Assembly (NCBI RefSeq): GCF_000178455.1
Contig: NZ_ADNU01000007.1
Coordinates: 1-64,000, forward strand
From: Brevibacterium mcbrellneri ATCC 49030
GTDB taxonomy: Bacteria; Actinomycetota; Actinomycetes; Actinomycetales; Brevibacteriaceae
DNA: 64,000 nucleotides
Direction of reading: 5' to 3'
The translations under genes were made by a program, and so were the position numbers. Below, piece after piece: positions 24,683-33,121 of this stretch. The notes beneath the pieces were generated by a model. The model made no database searches. It saw only the letters and a program-made list of their open reading frames with translations, and was not told where the DNA came from. Position 1 is the stretch's first letter. Every line of letters starts with the position of its first letter.

Positions 24683-25429
24683 ATGAATAAATCTTTAACA
24701 ACCGCACAGCCCGCGATCTGTGCCCGCGGACTCAGCAAAACCTACGGCACCGGCGAGGCTCACCTCACCGTGCTTGACAACTTCGACGTCGACATCCGTT
24801 CCGGCCAGTTCACCGCGATCATGGGTCCGTCTGGTTCAGGTAAGTCGACGCTCATGCACATCCTGGCCGGGCTGGACACCCCCGACTCCGGCACAGTCAC
24901 GCTCGCTGGCCTCGCCATCACGGGCATCAGCGACACCAAGCTCACTCGCATCAGGCGCGCCCACATGGGCTTCATTTTCCAGGCGTTCAACCTGGTGCCG
25001 GCCATGACGGCGGATGAAAACATCATGCTCCCGTCCAAACTCGCCCGTAAGAACATCGACCTAGACTTCAAGAACGCGATCGTGGAAAACCTGGGCCTGG
25101 GCGAACGCCTCACCCACCGTCCGCACGAACTCTCAGGTGGCCAGCAGCAGCGCGTGGCCGTGGCTCGCGCCCTGGTGAACCAGCCGGATGTCATTTTCGC
25201 TGACGAACCCACGGGCGCGCTGGACAAGCGTTCCGGGACCGAGGTGTTAGAGACGTTGCGCTCATGTGTATCCGAGATGGGTCAGACAGTTGTCATGGTG
25301 ACGCACGACCCGGCCGCGGCCGCGTACGCCGACCGTGTCGTCCTGTTGGCTGACGGACGTATCGCCGGCGAGGTCTTCGACCCCACCGTTGAAGAGGTTT
25401 CCCAGGCCCTCCTGGAGGTCACCAAATGA
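24683..25429 (+). CDS. ABC transporter ATP-binding protein (LolD/MacB type)
   Basis: ATPase of 248 residues serving the FtsX-like permease that follows. It has the N-terminal stretch YGTGEAHLTVLDNFDVDI characteristic of the MacB/LolD group, Walker A GPSGSGKST, the Q-loop region HMGFIFQAFNLVPAMTADENI, signature LSGGQQQRVAVARAL, Walker B VIFADEPTGALD and the H-loop VVMVTHDPAAA. The start is the ATG at 24683. Its stop overlaps the permease start by four bases, giving tight coupling. Substrates of such pairs in Gram-positive bacteria are usually antimicrobial peptides or lipid-like compounds; here none can be named. Confidence 0.94.
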   Translation: MNKSLTTAQPAICARGLSKTYGTGEAHLTVLDNFDVDIRSGQFTAIMGPSGSGKSTLMHILAGLDTPDSGTVTLAGLAITGISDTKLTRIRRAHMGFIFQAFNLVPAMTADENIMLPSKLARKNIDLDFKNAIVENLGLGERLTHRPHELSGGQQQRVAVARALVNQPDVIFADEPTGALDKRSGTEVLETLRSCVSEMGQTVVMVTHDPAAAAYADRVVLLADGRIAGEVFDPTVEEVSQALLEVTK

Positions 25430-27912
25430 TCGTCAAAGCGAATCTTCGTTCCGGTGGTTCGCGTCTGGTAGCTGCCGGAATCACCGTCATGGTGTCGGTG
25501 GCATTCGTCGTTGCAGTGACCAGCTTGCTCACTGCGTTTAACAACACAATGCGCGACCAGTTCAGCGTGCAGTACTCCGGCGCCGACCTCCTGGTCTCCC
25601 CTGACGAAAACGAACTGACGGACAAAACTCAGAAGACCGTCTCGTCAGTGGACGGCGTCAAAGACACTCAGATCATCGACCAGGGCTCCGTGTTCACCAC
25701 CTCGGACGAATTTGCGTTCGTCTCAGTGTGGCCAAAGCACAGCGGTATCTCAATCACAGAGGGCCAGGCCCCTTCTAAAAAGGGCGAACTTCTGTACGAC
25801 GCGAAGTTGGCCGAAAAGCATAACAAGAAGGTGGGCGACAAGGTCGAACTCGTCGTGCCCTCTGAAGACGGCGAGGGCAAAGACACCCACACCTTCACAA
25901 TCACCGGTCTGGCACAGGTTCCATCCAGCGTCCCCATGTTCTTCGCCACGGACGTTTCGAACCTGTACTCGGCCGCTGACCACATGCGCGTTTTCGTCGA
26001 CAACCCGTCTGAAGTGGCCCAGGTCCAAGACGCCGTCGCGAAAGCACTGGCCGGTTCAAAGGACGTCAAGACCGAGGACACCGGTGCCAAATCAGCCGGC
26101 GGCCTCCAGGTTTCTACCCCCGACCAAATCGTGCAACAGCGCATGAAGGAAATGACCGGTCAAGCAACGACCCTAGTCGCTTTCATCGCCGCCTTCATCA
26201 TCGTCGCCCTGTTCGTCGCCGGGCTGGTCATCTCAAACACATTCCAGGTGCTGGTCGCCTCACGCACCCGCACCCTGGCACTCCTGCGCGCAGTGGGCGC
26301 CACCCGCTCCCAACTCCGCAACGCGACCCTCGCTGAAGGCGCAGTCCTGGGTCTCATCAGCGCGATCCTCGGTGTCTTCGTGGGTTGGGGCTTCGCGATC
26401 CTGCTGACACTGGCCGCACGTGCCTTCTTCCAACCCACCTTCGCGTTGGCGCCGCTCACCCTCCTCGCCGCTGTTCTCGGACTGGCCGTGGGTGTCACCG
26501 TGACTGTCATCGCCTCGTTCTGGCCCGCGCTCAAGACCACGCGCGTGTCCCCTATCGACGCGCTGGCACCCGCCGACATCCCAGCCCCGGCCTCCCGGTT
26601 CCCGTGGATCCGTCTGGTAGTAGGGACACTCCTCACCGTGGTTGGAGTCGCCGTGCTCCTTCTAGGCGCCGCCATGGGAGAACTCCTCCTGGCACTGCCC
26701 GGCGGCATCCTCGCCTTCAGCGGTGTTCTGGTGCTCAGCCGCGTGTTCGTACCGCCCATGGTCGCCATGATCGGTCGCGCCGGAGAAGCGATTTTCCGCT
26801 CCCCGGCCTTGGGCCTCGTCGCACGCAACGTCAAACTGTCGCCGCGACGCACAGCCTCAACGACCTCGGCGCTTCTTGTGGGCGTCACCTTGGTGGCGAC
26901 CATCCTGGTGGGCGCGCAGACCGCCCGCACCACCGTCAACAACGGACTCAACCAGAACGACCCCATCGATGTGGTGGCGACGTCGACCTCGGACAAGACT
27001 GCCGACACCATCAAAAAGTCGGACGCCGTAGACAAGTTCGTCAGCCTCCCGGGTGTGCAGGCCAAAGCGTCTGTGCCATTGGGGCACGACCTCGACGAGA
27101 AAGACGAATCTCTGACCCAGGTCGTGGGCGTCGACACACACGACCAAGCCATCAAGGACGTTCCACGCGACACGCACTTCCTGCCCGAACCCGGCACCGT
27201 GAACGTGCGCGACACCCCGGACACAAAGAAGCACGACGGCAAGAAGGTCGACCTCACGGTTGGAAACAAGAAGGTCAGCCTCACACTCAAGACCGTCGAA
27301 GGCGTGCCACCAAACACGGTTGTTGCCAACAAGGCCGACGTCACCGACCTGGGCCTCGAAGATTCGAACGGTCAGACGTGGGTGCGCGTCACCAACTCCG
27401 CATCCGTGCCGGACTTTTCAAAGCTCCAGGCAGAACTGGAAAGCGCCGGTGTGGTCGCGTACATCGACGGTGCCAGCCTGCGAGCGATGTTCTCGCAAAT
27501 CCTCAACATCATGACCGGCATTGTGCTGGGACTGTTGGCAACCTCGGTCATCATTTCGATCGTGGGCGTGGGTAACACGCTGTCCCTGGCGACCATGGAG
27601 CGCAAGCGGGAGACGGCCCTTCTACGGTCCATGGGGATGTCGCGGTGGTCGGCGGCGTTCATGGTTGCCGCCGAGGCGGTCCTCATGGCCCTCACGTCAC
27701 TGGTCGTTGGTCTGGGGCTGGGGATCCTGTTCGGCTGGACCGGCGTGCAGTCTCTCGTGGCTGCTGGCGGCGTCGCGGTTTCGCTTGGGATTCCGTGGCT
27801 CATGCTTGCTGCGGTCGCGGTGGTGGCGCTCGTAGCGGCCCTGGCAGCCTCGGTGGTGCCCGCGATCACCGCCTCGCGCACCCAACCGGCGCAAGGCGTT
27901 GCGATGCAGTAA
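25426..27912 (+). CDS. FtsX-family ABC transporter permease, two-repeat form
   Basis: Membrane protein of 828 residues. One helix lies at the N-terminus (residues 15-40), followed by a large extracytoplasmic domain of about 200 residues, then three helices of the first FtsX domain (about 245-380; RTRTLALLRAVGATRSQLR is the typical cytoplasmic motif). A pair of helices comes next (about 395-450), then a second extracytoplasmic domain (480-690) and a second FtsX domain (about 695-820; RKRETALLRSMGMSRWS). This two-repeat layout is usual for MacB-like exporters of actinobacteria. It overlaps the ATPase gene by four bases and the operon ends at the strong terminator at 27936-27969. Confidence 0.94.
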   Translation: MIVKANLRSGGSRLVAAGITVMVSVAFVVAVTSLLTAFNNTMRDQFSVQYSGADLLVSPDENELTDKTQKTVSSVDGVKDTQIIDQGSVFTTSDEFAFVSVWPKHSGISITEGQAPSKKGELLYDAKLAEKHNKKVGDKVELVVPSEDGEGKDTHTFTITGLAQVPSSVPMFFATDVSNLYSAADHMRVFVDNPSEVAQVQDAVAKALAGSKDVKTEDTGAKSAGGLQVSTPDQIVQQRMKEMTGQATTLVAFIAAFIIVALFVAGLVISNTFQVLVASRTRTLALLRAVGATRSQLRNATLAEGAVLGLISAILGVFVGWGFAILLTLAARAFFQPTFALAPLTLLAAVLGLAVGVTVTVIASFWPALKTTRVSPIDALAPADIPAPASRFPWIRLVVGTLLTVVGVAVLLLGAAMGELLLALPGGILAFSGVLVLSRVFVPPMVAMIGRAGEAIFRSPALGLVARNVKLSPRRTASTTSALLVGVTLVATILVGAQTARTTVNNGLNQNDPIDVVATSTSDKTADTIKKSDAVDKFVSLPGVQAKASVPLGHDLDEKDESLTQVVGVDTHDQAIKDVPRDTHFLPEPGTVNVRDTPDTKKHDGKKVDLTVGNKKVSLTLKTVEGVPPNTVVANKADVTDLGLEDSNGQTWVRVTNSASVPDFSKLQAELESAGVVAYIDGASLRAMFSQILNIMTGIVLGLLATSVIISIVGVGNTLSLATMERKRETALLRSMGMSRWSAAFMVAAEAVLMALTSLVVGLGLGILFGWTGVQSLVAAGGVAVSLGIPWLMLAAVAVVALVAALAASVVPAITASRTQPAQGVAMQ

Positions 27913-27935
27913 CGCGGGTTTCCTACCGGGAAACG

Positions 27936-27969
27936 AAAAAGGAAGCGTGGATGCCACGCTTCCTTTTTT
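27936..27969. terminator. Bidirectional rho-independent terminator
   Basis: Ten-base-pair stem 27941-27950 with 27954-27963 around an ATG loop, with five A before and six T after, so it can work for the FtsX operon on the plus strand and the convergent Eis-like gene on the minus strand. Confidence 0.92.
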
Positions 27970-28038
27970 GTGTTGTTAGCTGGTGAGCTAGACGGACTTC
28001 AAACTCCGGGCTTTGACGCTAGAACTCCGAACCTCAAC

Positions 28039-29325
28039 CTAGAAGTCGTTCGGGGTGTACGGTGCGCGTTCCAGCGCAAACAGCGAACGAGCCTCCAGCG
28101 CCGCATCTGGGCGGACTTCCGTGATGCGTCCGGCGCGGGCAAGCACCACTGGGTCGGCTCCACCCAGGTACAGGGAGCCCAGTTCAGACACGTTCATTTC
28201 AAGGTCAGCGGGTTCGCCGTCGTCCAGCTTGGTCACGGTAGCTTCTTGACCGTTTGAGACCAAGCGGTACGTGCCGTCGGCGAATCCCATGTCGTCGTTG
28301 ATGCGCAACGTCAGTTCCCCACCAACTAGCCACGCGCGTGCTTCGAGCGACTTCTTCACGTCGAGGATGCGCAACCAGATTCCGTCGTTTTCGTTGACGA
28401 TCTTGGCACGGCGCGGGTCGGTCAGGAGCCACGGCAGAGGTGACTGGTGCGCGGCGTTGTTGAACTTCACCTTCACGCTCAAGTCGATGGCACCCAGGAA
28501 TGCCCACAGGGCTGAGTACGCGTCGTTGCTCACTGCGATGAAGTCAAGCAGTTCCAAGGTTCCGTGTGACCAGTCGTCACCTGCGTTGTGCTTAAACGAA
28601 ACGAAACCGTCTGGCTTTCCGTTTTCGTCATAGTGCAGGGCGCCGCGCACGGCATCATCTGCTTCTCCGGTCTCAATGTCGTGTCCGGCAGCGAAGTCGT
28701 AGAGTGCCTGCTGACGGCCAATAGCACCCGGTGATTTTTTCTGGAATTCCGCGTAGATCTGTGGCGCGAGTTCCTGCAGGGCCTGCGCATCACACATTTC
28801 GACGCGGCGGTCAGGCTCGGAGATGAGTTGGAAACCTGGTGATGTGTCCACTTCCAGGTCCGTGAGCCAGGACGCTGCCCCAAAGCCGAAACGGCGGTAG
28901 ATTCCACCTTCGGTAACCGTGAGCGCTGCGAACGGGTAGCCTGCGTCGGCTGCGTTGGAGAGGTTTTCGGTCATGAGGCGACGCAACAGTCCGCGCCTAC
29001 GGTGGGTGGGGCGGACCGTCACCCATGTGATGAGGTGTGCAGGAATGAGCTTTCCGCCACCAACGTTCACGTTCTTTTCAAAGTGCGCGAACGTTGCGAC
29101 TGGGATGTCCGAATCCAGCGCGTGATCGTATGACTCTTGGCTGTAAGCGGCGGTGAACACGCGATCATCAGCGATCGCACGCTTCACCCGTTGCAGAAGT
29201 TTTTCTCCCGACACGCGTTTGTCGTGGAACCCCGCACGCACCGCATGAATGTAGTTGGTGGTTTTCTCATCCGGGGTGTTGTCGGTGATGGTGGGCTTGA
29301 ACGTCTCAAAAATGTATTCGGTCAC
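28039..29325 (-). CDS. Eis-like GNAT N-acetyltransferase
   Basis: Acetyltransferase of 428 residues resembling the Eis family, which in mycobacteria acetylates aminoglycosides and host proteins at several amines. The layout is two GNAT-type regions and a C-terminal SCP2-like domain. The acetyl-CoA motif is VTVRPTHRRRGLLRRLM at about residues 101-117. The segment EGGIYRRFGFG carries the tyrosine known to be the general acid in Eis. The chain ends in phenylalanine (TPNDF), as in mycobacterial Eis, whose terminal carboxylate is the base. The C-terminal part has LTLRINDDMGFADGTYRLV. The start is a GTG at 29325. It is divergent from the peptide transporter operon. Actual substrates are unknown. 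Confidence 0.86.
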   Translation of the reverse strand: MTEYIFETFKPTITDNTPDEKTTNYIHAVRAGFHDKRVSGEKLLQRVKRAIADDRVFTAAYSQESYDHALDSDIPVATFAHFEKNVNVGGGKLIPAHLITWVTVRPTHRRRGLLRRLMTENLSNAADAGYPFAALTVTEGGIYRRFGFGAASWLTDLEVDTSPGFQLISEPDRRVEMCDAQALQELAPQIYAEFQKKSPGAIGRQQALYDFAAGHDIETGEADDAVRGALHYDENGKPDGFVSFKHNAGDDWSHGTLELLDFIAVSNDAYSALWAFLGAIDLSVKVKFNNAAHQSPLPWLLTDPRRAKIVNENDGIWLRILDVKKSLEARAWLVGGELTLRINDDMGFADGTYRLVSNGQEATVTKLDDGEPADLEMNVSELGSLYLGGADPVVLARAGRITEVRPDAALEARSLFALERAPYTPNDF

Positions 29326-29366
29326 AAACTTCAGACTAACGTACCTGGCGGAATAAATGGGAAGTA

Positions 29367-29384
29367 CAACCGGTTATGCGGTTG
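29367..29384. promoter_or_regulatory. Inverted repeat between the Eis-like gene and the ABC importer operon
   Basis: CAACCG (29367-29372) and CGGTTG (29379-29384) flank GTTATG in the 102-base divergent gap. It may be an operator for one or both units. The regulator is not known and the repeat is short. Confidence 0.3.
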
Positions 29385-29427
29385 GCTATGTCCCTGCCCA
29401 CAACCTTTACCCGTACAGAGGAACCGA

Positions 29428-30318
29428 ATGGAACGTGTTGCGACGCGCATCAAATGGCCGCGCCTGATGAGCAATTCAACTGCTCGCGCAGGATTCGTCA
29501 TTGTCGTGTTCTTTCTGTGTATGGTTCCTGCAGCCCCAATTCTGACGGCGCTGACCGGTAACGACCCGCACTCGTTTAACACTGACCTACTACGCCCGGA
29601 CGCCGTTCCGGCTGGCACTTTCGGTGGCATGAGCTTCCAGCACCCGCTGGGCGTTGAGCCAAAGACCGGGCGTGACTTGCTCGCGATCGTCACCTGGGGA
29701 TCGCACGTGTCCCTCTTCATCGGGCTCGCCTCAACCGCGGTGTCAGTACTGATCGGAGTGGTTGTTGGCGTGGCCGCAGGCTTCTTCGGTGGTGTGTGGG
29801 ACCGGCTACTAAGCCGCATCACCGACATCGTGTTCGGCTTCCCGTTCCTTATTTTTGCCATCGCATTGGCAGCCGTCATCCCACCTGAAGTCAATCGGTC
29901 ATTGGTCCTGGTGGCGGTCATTGGACTCTTCGGCTGGCCATCAATCGCCCGGGTTGTGCGCGCAGAAACCCTGAGCCTACGCACCCGAGGATTCGTCCGC
30001 GCAAGTATCGCCCAGGGCGCAAGTGGCATCCGCACCATCACACGTGAAATCCTGCCTAACCTCCTGGCCACGATCCTGGTTTTCACTACCCTTTCCATCC
30101 CCGGCAAGATCGGCGCTGAGGCCACACTCAGTTTCTTGGGCGTAGGCGTTGACCCCTCCACACCGTCATGGGGTCGCACCATTTCAGACGCCATCGACTG
30201 GGTCCAAGTCGACCCCGCCTACCTCCTGTTCCCGGGACTCGCGATCTTCCTCATCACGCTGGGGTTCACTCTCTTAGGCGACGGACTACGCGACGCAGTG
30301 GCAGGTGAAAAAGCATGA
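29428..30318 (+). CDS. Oligopeptide/nickel-type ABC importer permease (DppC-like)
   Basis: Inner-membrane permease of 296 residues with an N-terminal helix, a periplasmic loop (NDPHSFNTDLLRPDAVPAG) and five further helices. Loop motif HPLGVEPKTGRDLLAIVTWGSHVSLFIGLAST is typical of DppC/OppC, and the EAA loop is seen as VVRAETLSLRTRGFVRASIAQGASGIRTITREILPN. The ATG at 29428 has GAGG upstream; the long open frame before it overlaps the Eis-like gene and is discarded. It is the first gene of a four-gene operon, with the DppC-type permease before the DppB-type. Overlap with the next gene is four bases. Confidence 0.93.
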   Translation: MERVATRIKWPRLMSNSTARAGFVIVVFFLCMVPAAPILTALTGNDPHSFNTDLLRPDAVPAGTFGGMSFQHPLGVEPKTGRDLLAIVTWGSHVSLFIGLASTAVSVLIGVVVGVAAGFFGGVWDRLLSRITDIVFGFPFLIFAIALAAVIPPEVNRSLVLVAVIGLFGWPSIARVVRAETLSLRTRGFVRASIAQGASGIRTITREILPNLLATILVFTTLSIPGKIGAEATLSFLGVGVDPSTPSWGRTISDAIDWVQVDPAYLLFPGLAIFLITLGFTLLGDGLRDAVAGEKA

Positions 30319-31325
30319 AGTGGTGGCCCGTTACTCGTTTCCTCTTGTCACGTCTGGCCGGTTCCCTAGTGGTGCTTCTGGTCATCGCAGTGGCAAGTTT
30401 CGCAATCTTCTACATGCTCCCGAACGACCCAGCTCAGCTCAGCTGCGGCAAGCCGTGCACGCCGGAACGCCTCGCTGAAGTGCGTGCATACATGGGCATC
30501 GACAAACCGTGGCTGGTCCAGCTGGGCGCGTTCTTGTGGGGCATTGTGGCCGGTCGCACCTTTGGTTCCGGCCAAGCCGCCATCGAATGCGCCGCCCCAT
30601 GCTTCGGCTATTCCTTCCGCTTGCGCGCTGACGTCAGCGACCTCCTCGCGGACCGCATCCCGGTCACCTTGTCGATTGCAATCGGCGCCCTGGTGCTGTG
30701 GACGGTCGTGGGTGTTGCCATGGGCACGTGGGCGGCCCTCCGCCGAGGTCGTTTCACCGACCGTGCCCTCACCAGTCTGTCTGTGGTTGGCGTTTCGGCC
30801 CCCACCTATTTAGTGGGCTTGCTGTTCATTCTGCTGTACGGGTTCACCCTCAACGTGCTCCCCATTGGCGGGTACGTGGCGTTTACCGATAGCCCGTTCC
30901 AGTGGGCGTTCCACCTGATTCTGCCGTGGGTCACATTGGCGATCGTCAACGCCGCGATCTACGTCCGGTTCACCCGTGGTTCAATGCTTGACATTATGAG
31001 CCAGGACTTCATTCGCACTACCCGCGCAATTGGCCTCACCGAAGGCCAGGTTGTGGGCCGGCACGGTCTGCGTAACCTCGTAGTCCCCATTGCGACTCTT
31101 GTGGCCCTGGACTTCGGTTCCCTTCTAGGCGGCGCGGTTGTGACGGAAAAGGTCTTCTCAATCCAAGGTGTGGGCTCACTCCTCCTGGACGCTGTGAACA
31201 ACTTGGATGTCCAGCTGGTGGTGGGCGTGACCCTGTTCGCCGCACTAGCCGTGGTTCTTGCGAACTTCCTCGTCGACATCATCTACGGGATTCTCGACCC
31301 AAGAATCGGGGCTCCCACGTCATGA
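30315..31325 (+). CDS. Oligopeptide/nickel-type ABC importer permease (DppB-like)
   Basis: Second permease, 336 residues, six helices. The N-terminus FLLSRLAGSLVVLLVIAVASFAIFYMLPNDPA is the standard DppB opening, and a long external loop of about 60 residues follows. It contains the unusual cysteine pairs CGKPC (residues near 38-42) and CAAPC (near 94-98), which could form disulfides. The EAA loop is FIRTTRAIGLTEGQVVGRHGLRNLVVP, and LDFGSLLGGAVVTEKVFSIQGVG is also typical. Its ATG overlaps the previous stop. After the stop, 143 bases without gene or clear signal separate it from the binding-protein gene. Confidence 0.93.
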   Translation: MKWWPVTRFLLSRLAGSLVVLLVIAVASFAIFYMLPNDPAQLSCGKPCTPERLAEVRAYMGIDKPWLVQLGAFLWGIVAGRTFGSGQAAIECAAPCFGYSFRLRADVSDLLADRIPVTLSIAIGALVLWTVVGVAMGTWAALRRGRFTDRALTSLSVVGVSAPTYLVGLLFILLYGFTLNVLPIGGYVAFTDSPFQWAFHLILPWVTLAIVNAAIYVRFTRGSMLDIMSQDFIRTTRAIGLTEGQVVGRHGLRNLVVPIATLVALDFGSLLGGAVVTEKVFSIQGVGSLLLDAVNNLDVQLVVGVTLFAALAVVLANFLVDIIYGILDPRIGAPTS

Positions 31326-31468
31326 TGATTCGGTGGTACTTAACCAGAAGCCCGCGCATCGCGTTTGTGTTTCCACCCGGAACCCGATGTTGAGAGCACG
31401 CCAACACACCCACTCGGTAGACACCCCTACGTGGCTACCTCAACAACTTTCTTGACACAAAGGAAACA

Positions 31469-33121
31469 ATGAAACACCTAAAATCTCTGTCTGCCATTTT
31501 TCTTGCAACCACCATGGCAGTCACCGGTTGCAACGCAAACAACTTTGACGAACAGAAATCCGGGCTGGGAGAAACCGCTAAGGGCGGAGACTTAACGATC
31601 CTCACCTCGGGCACGGAAATGGACATGGACCCAGGTAAGAGCCAAGGTCTGGCCATTACGTCCCTGGGCCTGGTGGCACGGCGTTTGACCACGTGGAAGA
31701 TCCAGCCTGATACCACCCCCGAGGTCGTTCCTGACTTGGCTACGGACACCGGGACTCCCAGCGAGGACGGTAAGACCTGGACGTTTACCCTGAAAGACGG
31801 TGTGACGTTCGAAGATGGCACCCCGATCACGTCGAAGGACATCAAGTACGGGATCGAACGGTCCTTCTCGAAGGAGCTTTCTGGCGGTCTGAGCTACCAC
31901 AAGACACTCCTGAAGGGGGCGGACAAATATGCCGGCCCGTTCGATGGTAAGGAGCTCGACTCGATCGAAACACCGGATGACAAGACCATCGTGTTCCACC
32001 TCAACGAAGCGTTTGGTGACTGGCCGTGGATCGCCTCGATGCCCGCTTTCACCCCTGTCCCTAAGGACAAGGACAAGCCCGCGGAGTACGGGAACGCGCC
32101 TGTCGCCTCGGGACCCTACCGGGTTGAATCAAACACCCCGGGCACCTCAATGGTTCTCAAACGCAACGACAACTGGAACCAGGACACCGACAAGGTTCGC
32201 ACAGCCGGCCCAGACACCATCACGTTCAAAATGAGCCAGGACCCCACGGTGGCAGCGCAGTCGCTGATCAGTGATTCGAATGAAGCGCAAACCTCGTTTG
32301 GTGCGGACTTCATCCCTGCCGCTCAGTTGGCACAGGCTCAGAAGAACCCGTCCGCTAAGTCACGTTTGGTGACCAGCGATGATGGGGCGTTGAAGTATCT
32401 GGCGATTAACACCGAACGCATCTCAGACGCGGACGTTCGCAAGGCGCTGAACTACGCGGTCGACAAGAACGCGGTCCGCATTGCCTCCGGTGGTGAGATC
32501 TCCGGTAGCTTCGCCTCCACGCTCATTTCACCCGGAATTCCTGGGCGCCAAGAGTACAACCTGTACGAGGCACCGGACTCTGGGGACGCGGAAAAAGCCA
32601 AGCAACTGCTCGAAGGTAAGGACGTGGGCACGCTGACGCTGCTGACCCGCAACGACCCGATCTCGTCAGCCCAAGCTCAAGCGATTTCGCAAAGCCTCAG
32701 CAAGGCAGGCGTGAAGGTGCGGATCAAGGCTGAAGACACCAACTCGTTCTCCGCAGACGCGACACAGGGCGAAGGTGACTACGACCTGGCGCTGTCGTCG
32801 TGGCAGCCGGACTTCCCATCAGCCAACGCCAACATTGAGCCACTGTTCGCGTCGTCGCAGATCGGCAACGGAAACTACAACATTTCGCGGTATTCCAACC
32901 CCAAGGTTGACGACATGATCAGCAAGGCAACGCATACGATCGACGATAAAGAGGCGCAGAAGTTGTGGGCTGAAGTCGACAAGGCGATCATGGAAGACGC
33001 GCCCGTAGTTCCGCTGATGTACACCAAGAACTCGTTCATGCACGGTTCTAAGGTGGAGAACTTCATCATCGGTTCGTTCCCTGCTTACCCCAACTACCTC
33101 AAGGTGTCACTATCTCAGTGA
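31469..33121 (+). CDS. ABC importer substrate-binding lipoprotein (SBP_bac_5 family)
   Basis: Extracytoplasmic binding protein of 550 residues. The signal peptide ends in a lipobox VTGC, so the mature protein is lipid-anchored at cysteine 21. Family 5 hallmarks are LTILTSGTEMDMDPGKSQG at the mature start, VPDLATDTGTPSEDGKTWTF, and FTLKDGVTFEDGTPITSKD. Later motifs LKYLAINTERISDADVRKALNYAVDK are also standard. The ribosome site AAAGGA is close to the ATG. Family members bind peptides, nickel chelates or opines; the substrate cannot be told. Its stop overlaps the GTG of the ATPase gene. Confidence 0.93.
   Translation: MKHLKSLSAIFLATTMAVTGCNANNFDEQKSGLGETAKGGDLTILTSGTEMDMDPGKSQGLAITSLGLVARRLTTWKIQPDTTPEVVPDLATDTGTPSEDGKTWTFTLKDGVTFEDGTPITSKDIKYGIERSFSKELSGGLSYHKTLLKGADKYAGPFDGKELDSIETPDDKTIVFHLNEAFGDWPWIASMPAFTPVPKDKDKPAEYGNAPVASGPYRVESNTPGTSMVLKRNDNWNQDTDKVRTAGPDTITFKMSQDPTVAAQSLISDSNEAQTSFGADFIPAAQLAQAQKNPSAKSRLVTSDDGALKYLAINTERISDADVRKALNYAVDKNAVRIASGGEISGSFASTLISPGIPGRQEYNLYEAPDSGDAEKAKQLLEGKDVGTLTLLTRNDPISSAQAQAISQSLSKAGVKVRIKAEDTNSFSADATQGEGDYDLALSSWQPDFPSANANIEPLFASSQIGNGNYNISRYSNPKVDDMISKATHTIDDKEAQKLWAEVDKAIMEDAPVVPLMYTKNSFMHGSKVENFIIGSFPAYPNYLKVSLSQ

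Noticed and set aside
26160-27575. Two long open frames of nearly 400 codons, one on each strand, over the FtsX permease
   Set aside because: Both overlap a complete permease gene with clear domain motifs and have unnatural Arg/His/Pro or Ser/Thr-rich products, typical high-GC shadow frames.
29137-29427. Extended start of the DppC-like permease
   Set aside because: The extra 97 codons overlap the Eis-like gene on the other strand; the ATG at 29428 has a ribosome site and starts the first helix correctly.
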